Below, piece after piece: positions 18,901-27,286 of a stretch of DNA of 64,000 nt. How positions within the stretch are numbered: the first letter of the stretch is position 1; each line of letters starts with the position of its first letter. The notes under the pieces are model-generated. The model had not been told where the DNA came from, searched no databases, and saw only the letters and a list, made by a program, of their open reading frames with translations. The position numbers and the translations under genes are program-made. Source of the DNA: Vibrio sp. 16 (lineage in GTDB: Bacteria; Pseudomonadota; Gammaproteobacteria; Enterobacterales; Vibrionaceae); contig NZ_OY808997.1 of the NCBI RefSeq assembly GCF_963681195.1, positions 992,001 through 1,056,000 on the forward strand. The letters run 5' to 3'.

Positions 18901-20271
18901 GTGCATCGTTATAAAACAGAAGCCAACACCCTAGTTAAGTTGGCGACCCCCGTATTAATTGCTTCCGTGGCACAAACTGGTATGGGTTTTGTTGACACCG
19001 TGATGGCGGGTGGCGTAAGTGCTACAGACATGGCGGCGGTATCCATTGCGGCCAGCATTTGGCTACCATCGATACTATTTGGGGTCGGATTGCTCATGGC
19101 GTTAGTGCCCGTTGTCGCTCAGCTAAATGGTTCTGGCCGACAAGTAAAAATTCCCTATGAGATCCAACAGGGTCTGGCCATGGCGCTAATCATCTCAGTG
19201 CCGATCATCGCCGTTTTATTTCAAACCAAAACGATTTTAGGCTTAATGGATGTCGAAACGCTGATGGCAGAAAAAACCAATGGCTATATGTCTGCGGTGA
19301 TGTTTGCTGTTCCGGCATTTTTGCTTTTCCAAGCACTGCGCAGTTTTACTGATGGTATGTCTCTGACTCAACCTGCGATGGTGATTGGCTTTATTGGTCT
19401 GATGCTCAATATTCCGTTGAACTGGATTTTTGTTTACGGAAAATTTGGTGCTCCAGCACTTGGTGGTGTGGGCTGTGGTGTGGCGACAGCGATTGTTTAC
19501 TGGATCATGTTTGCAATGCTGCTGTTTTATGTACTGACATCAAACCGAGTCGCACACGTGAACGTGTTTGGTCAGTTTCATCGCCCAGAGCTCAAACCCC
19601 TGATTCGCTTGCTCAAACTTGGCTTCCCTGTTGCCGCTGCGATGTTTTTTGAAGTGACACTCTTTGCGGTTGTTGCTCTTCTCGTCGCGCCCCTCGGGCC
19701 TTTAGTTGTCGCCGCACACCAAGTTGCTATTAACTTCTCATCACTGGTATTTATGTTGCCAATGAGTATTGGCGCTGCAACCAGTATCCGCGTAGGTCAT
19801 AGACTGGGTGAGAATAATGTCGACGGTGCAAAAGTCGCCTCTCGTGTGGGTCTGATTGTGGCCGTTGCACTGTCCCTCATTACCGCTGCATTGACGGTTC
19901 TATTTCGTGAACAAGTTGCGTTGCTATACACAGACAACCGAGCCGTTATCGAAATCGCGCTACAACTTTTATTGTTGGCGGCGGTTTATCAAGTCACCGA
20001 TGCCATACAAGTCGTTGCCGCCGGCGCATTGCGTGGCTACAAAGATATGGCGGCGATTTTCAATCGTACCTTTATCGCCTATTGGATGCTGGGATTACCT
20101 GCGGGTTATATCTTGGGCATGACAGACTGGATTGTTGAGCCAATGGGCGCGCATGGTTTCTGGTATGGTTTTATTATTGGTCTGTCTTCTGCGGCAATTA
20201 TGCTCGGAGTCCGACTCCACTGGATGCATAAACAGCCTGAGACGATTCAATTGGAGTTGTCCGCTAAATAA
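18901..20271 (+). CDS. norM: Multidrug/Na+ antiporter NorM (MATE family)
   Basis: This is a 12-helix inner-membrane exporter of cationic drugs driven by sodium or protons. The 456-residue product has the same length as the V. parahaemolyticus NorM I recall, and key segments agree: PVLIASVAQTGMGFVDTVMA, AAHQVAINFSSLVFMLPMS and AGALRGYKDM. The start is GTG at 18901, with GGAG 6 nt upstream. Sequence differences from V. parahaemolyticus NorM suggest another Vibrio species. Confidence 0.94.
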   Translation: MHRYKTEANTLVKLATPVLIASVAQTGMGFVDTVMAGGVSATDMAAVSIAASIWLPSILFGVGLLMALVPVVAQLNGSGRQVKIPYEIQQGLAMALIISVPIIAVLFQTKTILGLMDVETLMAEKTNGYMSAVMFAVPAFLLFQALRSFTDGMSLTQPAMVIGFIGLMLNIPLNWIFVYGKFGAPALGGVGCGVATAIVYWIMFAMLLFYVLTSNRVAHVNVFGQFHRPELKPLIRLLKLGFPVAAAMFFEVTLFAVVALLVAPLGPLVVAAHQVAINFSSLVFMLPMSIGAATSIRVGHRLGENNVDGAKVASRVGLIVAVALSLITAALTVLFREQVALLYTDNRAVIEIALQLLLLAAVYQVTDAIQVVAAGALRGYKDMAAIFNRTFIAYWMLGLPAGYILGMTDWIVEPMGAHGFWYGFIIGLSSAAIMLGVRLHWMHKQPETIQLELSAK

Positions 20272-20290
20272 ACCCTAATTTGCTTTTAAA

Positions 20291-20316
20291 GGTCAGTTTA
20301 AACTGGCCTTTTTTTT
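20291..20316 (+). terminator. Rho-independent terminator of norM
   Basis: GGTCAGTTT pairs with AAACTGGCC (one G-T wobble), followed by eight T residues, 19 nt after the norM stop. Confidence 0.9.
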
Positions 20317-20365
20317 ATCTGTGCGCGTATGATTTCGAGAAGGTGAATTGTATCGAGGTTTTTTT

Positions 20366-21364
20366 ATGCGTTGGGTTGTGACTGTTTTAGGCACCGTCTT
20401 TATTTCTGGATGTTGGTGGAATCAACACCCTGTTGACGCGAGTTTCTCAACCTATACCAGTCGTATCTCAAACGTGCAGCAATCGCCTGACATCACACTT
20501 CCTGACAATGCTCTCGTTGCCTTACCCGAGAAGCGACAATTGATGCTCGAGGCCCCAGACATTCCATTTGGATTTTTAGACAGCTATGAGTTGAGGAAAT
20601 GCGATCTCTTCAACTTGATCGCGGAGAAAAACTCCATATTGGGGAAAGTACAAGACGCTTTTCGTAATCTCGACTACCAAACTCAGCTCGTCGCTGGCCT
20701 CTCGCGCTGTCTGGCTTCGTCTGAGATTTCTGAAGAAATGAAAGCAGAGCTAAAAGTGGTTCTTGATGCAAAACGGCGTCAACTGCCAGCTCATTTCAAT
20801 AATCTTGTTTTTGTCAGCCAAGAAATGCGTGTGCAACTTAATGGCAGCAACTGGGTAGCGACAGACATGTCGTCACTTTCTGCTGAGTTAAAACAAGGGC
20901 TACAAGCGGTTTCAAAAACACACCAAGCGATCTCACGTTCCGAAGTCGAAAGCAGCGACACTGTACTAACTGACTATCAAGAAGTGATAGAAAAACAACC
21001 GCTGGTCGGCTCTTTGAGTTACTCGATGCAAAATGCCTCGTCCAAGCTAGCAGCGATTACGCAACAACTCGAACAGTATGACGCTGTCATAGTGTGTGGC
21101 GTCGGAAGAAATGACACAAAGTTCAAAACACTGCGAAATGTCTTTCAGCTTTACTATGTTGAACAGTTGCAGCCCTACTTCGCCAAACTCGATCGTCTAT
21201 ACCTTCAAGTTTCACCGCAGCTCGATTTTGTTCGAAGTTCCAACGCTGATTACATCTACCCTATTGATACACTGCATACAAAATTTAGGCAGGCCATCGC
21301 CGATCACGTCAATTACTGGAAAACGCTTTTTAAACGCTGTCGCGCATCACCAACGCGCAACTAG
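20366..21364 (+). CDS. Lipoprotein of the DUF3080 type
   Basis: This 332-residue protein has a lipoprotein signal: hydrophobic VVTVLGTVFISGC with lipidated Cys at residue 16. The mature part is helical and polar, without enzymatic motifs I know. By recall it fits the DUF3080 family. The ATG at 20366 is used because it puts the signal peptide at the N-terminus; an in-frame start 18 nt upstream is possible. It lies between the norM terminator and the convergent ligE gene (3 nt apart). Confidence 0.78.
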   Translation: MRWVVTVLGTVFISGCWWNQHPVDASFSTYTSRISNVQQSPDITLPDNALVALPEKRQLMLEAPDIPFGFLDSYELRKCDLFNLIAEKNSILGKVQDAFRNLDYQTQLVAGLSRCLASSEISEEMKAELKVVLDAKRRQLPAHFNNLVFVSQEMRVQLNGSNWVATDMSSLSAELKQGLQAVSKTHQAISRSEVESSDTVLTDYQEVIEKQPLVGSLSYSMQNASSKLAAITQQLEQYDAVIVCGVGRNDTKFKTLRNVFQLYYVEQLQPYFAKLDRLYLQVSPQLDFVRSSNADYIYPIDTLHTKFRQAIADHVNYWKTLFKRCRASPTRN

Positions 21365-21367
21365 AGG

Positions 21368-22219
21368 TTATTCGACACGCTCTCGCACAAACCGAGCAAA
21401 CTTGGGGACACCATTTTGCGTATAGCCGTTGTAGCGAAAGGTAATCACCGAACCCAACTCAGGGGGATCTTTTCGTTGAATGTCACTAAACCCGCTGCCA
21501 ATGTAGAATTTGATCCCCGAGTCCAGTTGAACGAGCAAAGCGCCCATCAGCCCATGGTACTTGCCTCGGCCCACTTTGTATCCAACCACTCGAGCTTCTG
21601 CATCTTGGTGCTTCTTTAACTTCAAAAGATCGTTGCTTCGGCCAGCTTGATAGCGACTGGTGATTTTCCGCAGCATCACCCCCTCTCCCTTTGCACTATC
21701 TATGCTATCTAAATAGCCGAACAACTCGGTTTCACTTTTGATCGGAGTGTGCTCAATGTACTTAATGTGGTCTCGCTTGCTGGCTCGGGTAAAGTAGATC
21801 ACGTTGTGGTATCGCTTCTGGTAATCTCCGGCGGCCTCCGGCATATCAAACAACATGTAATCGATTTTACGCCACGCCGCGTCCGTTGGTTTGGTGTCTA
21901 ACACGGTTTGTTGAACCAGGTGAAAGTTACCTCGTCCAGCCCAGAGTTCTCCCTCAAGAGGATATGGAGGAAGCGGTTCTACAAACCAGTCGGGCGCATG
22001 TATTGGGTTCCCGTTGCGTGTAACGAGGCGTTTACCCGTCCAAATCGCTCTTATGCCATCAAGCTTCTCACTTTTCCAATATTCTGACACCTCGATTTTT
22101 TGATCGTAACTGTGTGCTAACGGCACCGCGACAAGAAAGTCATCGACATTCGCAGCATTCGCTGACATAGACAAGGCGATAAGGACTGAAGCAGCAAGGC
22201 TCGTGAGTTGATAGTTCAT
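21368..22219 (-). CDS. ligE: ATP-dependent DNA ligase, periplasmic LigE type
   Basis: This is a minimal 283-residue ATP-dependent ligase with an N-terminal Sec signal (cleavage after SANA near residue 22). The nucleotidyltransferase motifs are in order: motif I SEKLDGIRA with the adenylated Lys, motif III EGELWAGRG, IIIa YMLFDMP, motif IV KGEGVMLRK and motif V LLKLKKH. An OB domain follows. The signal peptide places it in the periplasm, where LigE is proposed to seal incoming DNA in competent bacteria. It is divergent from the polysaccharide cluster and unlikely to belong to it. Confidence 0.9.
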   Translation of the reverse strand: MNYQLTSLAASVLIALSMSANAANVDDFLVAVPLAHSYDQKIEVSEYWKSEKLDGIRAIWTGKRLVTRNGNPIHAPDWFVEPLPPYPLEGELWAGRGNFHLVQQTVLDTKPTDAAWRKIDYMLFDMPEAAGDYQKRYHNVIYFTRASKRDHIKYIEHTPIKSETELFGYLDSIDSAKGEGVMLRKITSRYQAGRSNDLLKLKKHQDAEARVVGYKVGRGKYHGLMGALLVQLDSGIKFYIGSGFSDIQRKDPPELGSVITFRYNGYTQNGVPKFARFVRERVE

Positions 22220-22367
22220 GAGTAACGCTCGTTGATTGTGACCGGGCCATTTTGCGTTGCCTGTTTACTGCGCTTCAATCTGTCCCTTTCATCATTACGA
22301 GCTAGATCTAGTTAGTTAAATAAAACGTTCTCTATCAATTACACATTTTCCTATTCACAAAAACTGG

Positions 22368-22405
22368 CTATCAAATTGAGAAAAACGCCGTTCTCAATTT
22401 GAGAA
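22368..22405. promoter_or_regulatory. Two candidate SypG-binding sites upstream of sypA
   Basis: TTCTCAATTTGAGAA (22391-22405) is a perfect 7-1-7 palindrome centred at 22398 (-82 from the predicted start). A second copy in opposite sense, ending TTGAGAA, lies at 22368-22382 (centre 22375, -105). Both share the core TCA-N3-TGA found before sypI, sypM and sypP. They resemble the V. fischeri SypG enhancer as I remember it (TTCTCA-N3-TG). Confidence 0.75.
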
Positions 22406-22453
22406 CCCACCAATAAACAGCATTAAGCCATTGAATTTTAATGTTTTAATTTT

Positions 22454-22469
22454 TGGCACACATTCTGCT
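22454..22469 (+). promoter_or_regulatory. Sigma-54 promoter of sypA
   Basis: TGGCAC-N5-CTGCT keeps the invariant GG and GC at correct spacing. The predicted start is about 22480, 23 nt before the sypA ATG. sypA has a sigma-54 promoter in V. fischeri. Confidence 0.82.
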
Positions 22470-22502
22470 TTTTAGATATCAACCCAACAAGGAGATAGCA
22501 TC

Positions 22503-22823
22503 ATGGAACTACGTAAAATTGAAGCAAGCGACACTGTTCTTACTCTTGTCATCAACGGTAATTTAGATGCTGCCGGTAGCCGCAGTGCCCAGCCCCATAT
22601 CGATGAAATCATTGCAGACAAAAGTGATCGCGAGATCGAAATCGACTTTAGCCAAGTGCAATTTCTGGACTCTTCGGGAGTCGGTGCCATTGTTTACTTA
22701 TACAAACGATTGATCGAACGCCAACGTGGCATGCGTTTAGAGAACGTTTCCGGTCAACCACTTGAAATTATGAACTTACTGAGAATCGATCAAGCGATTC
22801 CGGTGAACTCAAGCAAACACTAA
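22503..22823 (+). CDS. sypA: STAS-domain regulator SypA
   Basis: This 106-residue anti-sigma-factor-antagonist-like protein has the phosphorylatable DSSGVGAI motif at residues 56-63 (Ser57/58). In V. fischeri, SypA promotes biofilm when the equivalent serine is unphosphorylated, and the kinase/phosphatase is SypE. No sypE gene occurs in this cluster. A strong AAGGAG precedes the ATG. It is the first gene of the sigma-54-driven sypA-H segment, 24 nt before sypB. Confidence 0.9.
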   Translation: MELRKIEASDTVLTLVINGNLDAAGSRSAQPHIDEIIADKSDREIEIDFSQVQFLDSSGVGAIVYLYKRLIERQRGMRLENVSGQPLEIMNLLRIDQAIPVNSSKH

Positions 22824-22847
22824 AATAATAAAACAAAGGAAGTTGGC

Positions 22848-23684
22848 ATGGTTTCTTACATCAAGTACATAGCCCTAGCTGTATCTATTGCGAGCGTTGT
22901 CGGGTGTACCAGTTACCCGCAACAAAGCCAGGGCGGTCTCGCAGAAAATTACATTCAATCGAAGTTCACTCCTGTGATGCCAGACGAGCCGCTAGGCCCT
23001 GAACACGGTCTACGCTTTGACTGGCAACTCACTAAACTTCATCTTGACTCTCTGATCCGAGAAGGTGCGCGCTGGTGCTTCCCTGCCGCGGTCGTGCAAG
23101 CAATCGAAAAGCAAAACCGCATCGCTCGCGAGCTTGAGGGCGGGCTTCTTCTTGATGCTGCCAACGATATCGTAATTCAAAGAAAGCGCCTCAACGAGCT
23201 CGAACTGCAGCTTGACTACGTCACATCACAAACCAAGTGTGTCCCTCCGATGGACGAAGGTGCGTTCCATCAACGTTTAGCGGTAATTGATGAGCTGTTT
23301 AATCTACTCAACGTGGACAATCAGTTCGCCTTTAACTCCTCTGAAGTGAACCCGAAATACATGGGGCATTTGGCTAAAGCGGCGAACATGCTCGCAGAGC
23401 ACCCAAGCTTGAATTTAAAAGTGACCGGCCATGCTGACTCTGTAGGCGACGTGGCGTACAACGAAAAGCTGGCGTTGGAGAGAGCTCAACAAGTTAAGCG
23501 CTACCTCTCTATATTTGGCCTAGCGCCAACCCGAATCGCGACTCACTCTGTTGGAGATACGCTGCCGTTGCACGAAGGCAATTCAGAGGGCGTTAAACTG
23601 ACCAACCGCAGAGTAAGCATCGAAGTTATAGATACCCAAGAAAAAGACCTGCCGCTTCAAGGAGGTTACCATGCCATGGACTAA
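22848..23684 (+). CDS. sypB: OmpA-domain lipoprotein SypB
   Basis: This 278-residue protein has a lipobox (SVVGC, Cys20) and a C-terminal OmpA-like peptidoglycan-binding domain (about 165-265: KVTGHADSVGDVAYNEKLALERA, here split by its GHAD and ER-A-Q contacts, ending TNRRVSIEV). It probably tethers the export machine to the wall. Its stop lies inside sypC (14-nt overlap). AAAGGAAG precedes the start. The order sypA-B-C supports the name. Confidence 0.87.
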   Translation: MVSYIKYIALAVSIASVVGCTSYPQQSQGGLAENYIQSKFTPVMPDEPLGPEHGLRFDWQLTKLHLDSLIREGARWCFPAAVVQAIEKQNRIARELEGGLLLDAANDIVIQRKRLNELELQLDYVTSQTKCVPPMDEGAFHQRLAVIDELFNLLNVDNQFAFNSSEVNPKYMGHLAKAANMLAEHPSLNLKVTGHADSVGDVAYNEKLALERAQQVKRYLSIFGLAPTRIATHSVGDTLPLHEGNSEGVKLTNRRVSIEVIDTQEKDLPLQGGYHAMD

Positions 23685-25770
23685 GCTCATTCTCATCGCG
23701 CTGTTAGTGGTCATCGGGTTACCGAACTCGCACGCAGAAGAAACAGTGCGCGTTCAAGTGGGTGACCTCATCCAAGTTGATTTACCAGGAGAAGCGTCGC
23801 TCAACAAAGGATTTCAAGTCGACAAACGCGGGCGCATTACCTTACCTGAAGTGGGCACCTTGTTTGTCGCTGGATATACCGAAGCACAACTCGAGCGAAC
23901 CGTGTTAGATGCGTTGGAAAAAGTCTATCGAGATCTTTCTTCCGCGTCTGTTTTCGTTGCTGAACAGCAAATTCTCATTTCTGTGCAAGGCTATGTCAAT
24001 TCTCCGGGTGAATATACCTTAACGAAAAGCGCCGATGTGCAAATGGCCTTGCATGCCGCAGGCGGGATCCGTCCGGGCGCGCAGTTAAACAATCTGCTAA
24101 TCAAACGCGGCAAAGAAAAGATCACCTTCAATTACAAATCTTTTCTTGATTCGGGTGATGAAACCATCCTTCCTCAACTCAACTCGCTTGATACCATTTT
24201 CGTCCCGACCTCTCCTTTGGTGGGCAACATCGAGCAAGAATTTGACTCGAGTAAACTGGCCGATGCAGGCGATAGCGCAGATGGACGCACAGCCATTAAA
24301 GTTTTTGGCGAAGTGAATGCGCCAGGCTCATACAGTTATAAAGCCAATACTGACTTGGTCGATATTCTCATGCGCGCCGGAGGCGTGACCCGCTACGCTT
24401 CCGTCGAGCAAATTCGCGTCATCACCAACAATGCGCCACAGCTTTTTAACCTTAAAACCTACCTTGACAGCGGTGACGTGTCATTGCTTCCGACTTTGAA
24501 GCCCGGTGCGACCATCTTTGTGCCGAAACAAGAAGACGAAATCAAAGCTGGGGCAAATGTCATTTACATCATGGGTGAAGTTGCCCGCCCCGGAGCTTAT
24601 GAAGGTAAACGCAATGCGTCATTCATGGATATTTTAGCGAATGCGGGCGGCCCTACTCGATTTGCAGAATCTCGCCAGATTCGTTTGATCAAGGCTAACG
24701 GCCAAGTTGTGAAGTTTGATTTGACGGCCTTTACCGAAGGGCTCTCACGTCGTAGTCCGCCGAAAATTGAAGCGGGTGATGCGATTTTTGTTCCTGAGAA
24801 AACGGACATGAACGAGAAGTCATGGCTAAAAATCGCACCAGACCGCGCCGTTAGTGTGATGGGGGAAGTGGTTCGTCCGGGGCGCATTGAATGGTCTGAT
24901 GAAATGAACCTGATTGACCTGCTCTCTCACGTTGGCGGCCCAACGCTGCGAGCTGATACATCAAAGATCGAGGTCGTAACACAAGCCGGACGCATGGAAG
25001 TGTTCAATTTAGATGAGTTTATCCTCAACGGCGCTCGCCCTGCCGAGCTTCCTCAAATTTCAGCGGGCTCTATTGTGCGTATTCACGACCTTCCGCAAGA
25101 CCCGTCGGACAACAAATCCCAGTGGGTGCGCCAAAGCTCTGATGCGTCGATCTATGTGTTTGGTCAAGTTAACGCGCCAGGCCGCTACCGTTTTACTAAA
25201 GACATGCACTTTTTAGATATTTTGTCTGCCGCTGATGGCCCAACCAAAGACGCCGACATCCACAACATTCGCATCACTCATCGCGATAAGAGTTACTCGA
25301 AAGTGAGCCGATTGAATCTGTCGCTCTATTTTGAAACTGGCGACGAAAGCCTGCTACCCAACGTGACGATGGGCGACACCATCTACATTCCTGAGAAAGA
25401 CAAGATCTGGCTCGACCGCTCGAAAGAGTCCACCGTAAGAGTGCTTGGCGCCGTCAACAAACCGGGCCGTTACGTATTCGATGACAACATGACCATCTTG
25501 GACTTGCTAGCAGAAGCGGGAGGCCCTGCTGAGCGCGCTTACCTAGAGAAGATATCGATCGTCAATATGTCTTGCTGCCAAGGTCAAGCTCGTACCTTTG
25601 ATCTTATCGAGTTCAGCAAAACAGCCAATATCTACCAACTGCCTGTCCTTCGCTCTGGTGACACCATTTATGTCCCTGACCGTGGAGAGAGTTTCTTGGA
25701 GAAGGCACGTGTTGGGCTTGAGGACATACTAAGACTGACGACCACGATTGTACTGATAGGAGCATTATAA
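23671..25770 (+). CDS. sypC: Polysaccharide export protein SypC (Wza-like, six SLBB domains)
   Basis: This 699-residue exporter has a signal peptide (about 1-22) and the Poly_export domain (24-105: VGDLIQVDLPGE, VDKRGRITLPEVG). Six SLBB repeats follow, each beginning with a G-x-V-x-x-PG-x-Y/I pattern: GYVNSPGEY, GEVNAPGSY, GEVARPGAY, GEVVRPGRI, GQVNAPGRY and GAVNKPGRY. A C-terminal hydrophobic segment near 685-699 may act as a membrane anchor. It should form the outer-membrane export channel or its periplasmic stalk. The ribosome-binding site AAGGAGG is perfect. Confidence 0.9.
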   Translation: MPWTKLILIALLVVIGLPNSHAEETVRVQVGDLIQVDLPGEASLNKGFQVDKRGRITLPEVGTLFVAGYTEAQLERTVLDALEKVYRDLSSASVFVAEQQILISVQGYVNSPGEYTLTKSADVQMALHAAGGIRPGAQLNNLLIKRGKEKITFNYKSFLDSGDETILPQLNSLDTIFVPTSPLVGNIEQEFDSSKLADAGDSADGRTAIKVFGEVNAPGSYSYKANTDLVDILMRAGGVTRYASVEQIRVITNNAPQLFNLKTYLDSGDVSLLPTLKPGATIFVPKQEDEIKAGANVIYIMGEVARPGAYEGKRNASFMDILANAGGPTRFAESRQIRLIKANGQVVKFDLTAFTEGLSRRSPPKIEAGDAIFVPEKTDMNEKSWLKIAPDRAVSVMGEVVRPGRIEWSDEMNLIDLLSHVGGPTLRADTSKIEVVTQAGRMEVFNLDEFILNGARPAELPQISAGSIVRIHDLPQDPSDNKSQWVRQSSDASIYVFGQVNAPGRYRFTKDMHFLDILSAADGPTKDADIHNIRITHRDKSYSKVSRLNLSLYFETGDESLLPNVTMGDTIYIPEKDKIWLDRSKESTVRVLGAVNKPGRYVFDDNMTILDLLAEAGGPAERAYLEKISIVNMSCCQGQARTFDLIEFSKTANIYQLPVLRSGDTIYVPDRGESFLEKARVGLEDILRLTTTIVLIGAL

Positions 25771-26465
25771 TGATTCCTGCAACGCACAGCGAAATTGAAC
25801 AAATCTACTTGGCGGCAGAAATGAGCCAAAGCCGTTCTCTCTGTATTACGGCTTGTCAATCAGGTGACGGCGTCACGTCTGTAGCAACAGCACTGGCGGA
25901 ACGTTACCTACTCGCAGGATTGAAAACCTTGATAGTGGATTTGAACACCTTCCATCCGGCGTTTGAATCTGCCGGGTTGGTTTCAAACACACTCCATGCA
26001 CAATGTGGCGTACTACTCGAGCACAAAGAGTCTCACCAACTCTTTACAGGGCTTCCGGTTCCTAGCCAGCAAGCGGAGTTATTAAGCTATCGAGACCCTG
26101 CTCAACTTTCTGTCAATGTTGAAAGTTGGCTCAATGATTTTGATCGAGTCATCTGCGATACCTCGCCACTGCTGCAGATCAATCGAAGCAATATTCCAGC
26201 GCAAGTCGTGGCAAATGCCTGCGACCATACCATCTTGGTGGTCATGGGAGGGAAAACCACCTCGGGGCAACTCTCCAAAGCAACGGAGCTACTTTCTCAC
26301 TCATCGATTCAATTGCTTGGTTCCGTCCTTAATCTCCAACATCAAGCGACGTTAGGTCAAGAAATGGTTAGAGAACTCAACCGCCTGACATTTTTGCCCA
26401 AGCGCTGGAGAGAAAAGTTATGCAATCGAATTTTGGCCAACGATTTACTCGCACACTCGGCTTAG
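25770..26465 (+). CDS. sypD: Tyrosine-kinase-like ATPase SypD with altered P-loop
   Basis: This 231-residue protein has the fold of the cytoplasmic half of bacterial tyrosine kinases (CpsD/CapB type): A-prime motif TLIVDLN (Asp58) and Walker B VICDTSPL (Asp130). At the P-loop it reads SGDGVTS (31-37), without the usual GK-S/T lysine, and the last 90 residues have no tyrosine cluster. It may be a non-catalytic partner of the Wzz-like SypO, but some family members with T or V at this position may still bind nucleotide. It overlaps sypC by one base. Confidence 0.83.
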   Translation: MIPATHSEIEQIYLAAEMSQSRSLCITACQSGDGVTSVATALAERYLLAGLKTLIVDLNTFHPAFESAGLVSNTLHAQCGVLLEHKESHQLFTGLPVPSQQAELLSYRDPAQLSVNVESWLNDFDRVICDTSPLLQINRSNIPAQVVANACDHTILVVMGGKTTSGQLSKATELLSHSSIQLLGSVLNLQHQATLGQEMVRELNRLTFLPKRWREKLCNRILANDLLAHSA

Positions 26466-26473
26466 GAGCGACG

Positions 26474-27277
26474 ATGAAAAGGATAATTCTAGTCATACTG
26501 GCAGGCTTAATCAGCGTGCATAGCTACGCCAAAGTGTACACTTTTGGCATTGTGCCACAACAATCGGCCAGTCGATTGGCGCAGCAATGGGGGCCAATTT
26601 TAGACCACATCAGCGCCCAAACAGGCCACAAAATCGTCTTTAGTACCGCCTCTGATATTCCAACCTTCGAGCAGCGACTGGAGCAAGGCGACTACGACTT
26701 CGCCTACATGAATCCCTATCATTACAGTGTCTACAGTGAGCAAAGTGGGTATCTTGCCGTCGCTAAAGCCAAAGACAAACTCATTAAAGGGATCATCGTT
26801 GTAAGAAAAGACAGCGGGATCACGTCAATCGAACAACTGGCTAACACCACTCTTGCGTTTCCTTCCCCTGCAGCGTTTGCAGCTTCCATCCTCACCCGTG
26901 GCGCTCTTGTTCAATCTGAGATTCCGTTTGAGCCCGAGTACGTGTCTTCGCATGATTCTGTTTATCTGTCGGTCGCTAAAGGGTTCTACCCAGCCGGCGG
27001 CGGTATTTTCCGCACATTCAACTCCTTGCCTGCAGAGACACGCGATCAACTGACACCTATTTATGTCACTGAGGGTTACACGCCTCATGCTATCGCTGTA
27101 CACCCTAGGGTCGCAGAGAAAACACGCCAAGAAGTGAGCCAAGCACTCTACATGCTCGAGAATGCCCCAGTAACCCTTGAACAACTCTCTGCGCTCAACA
27201 TTAAGGGCTTCGTCCCGGCTCGAGACCAAGACTGGGATGACGTTCGACGCTTAAACATCAATCTGTTATCTCAATAG
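26474..27277 (+). CDS. PhnD-like periplasmic binding protein at the sypE position
   Basis: This 267-residue protein has a Sec signal (cleavage after SYA near residue 19) and a PhnD/SsuA-type substrate-binding fold, with FGIVPQQSASRLAQQWGP, YDFAYMNPYHY and FPSPAAFAAS. Such proteins normally feed an ABC transporter, but no permease or ATPase is nearby. It starts with AGGAG 6 nt upstream and ends 9 nt before sypF, whose kinase has a periplasmic domain. In V. fischeri the gene here is sypE (PP2C/kinase regulator). I infer that it senses a small anion, perhaps a phosphonate or similar, for SypF. This is untested. Confidence 0.85.
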   Translation: MKRIILVILAGLISVHSYAKVYTFGIVPQQSASRLAQQWGPILDHISAQTGHKIVFSTASDIPTFEQRLEQGDYDFAYMNPYHYSVYSEQSGYLAVAKAKDKLIKGIIVVRKDSGITSIEQLANTTLAFPSPAAFAASILTRGALVQSEIPFEPEYVSSHDSVYLSVAKGFYPAGGGIFRTFNSLPAETRDQLTPIYVTEGYTPHAIAVHPRVAEKTRQEVSQALYMLENAPVTLEQLSALNIKGFVPARDQDWDDVRRLNINLLSQ

Positions 27278-27286
27278 GTGGTCGTT

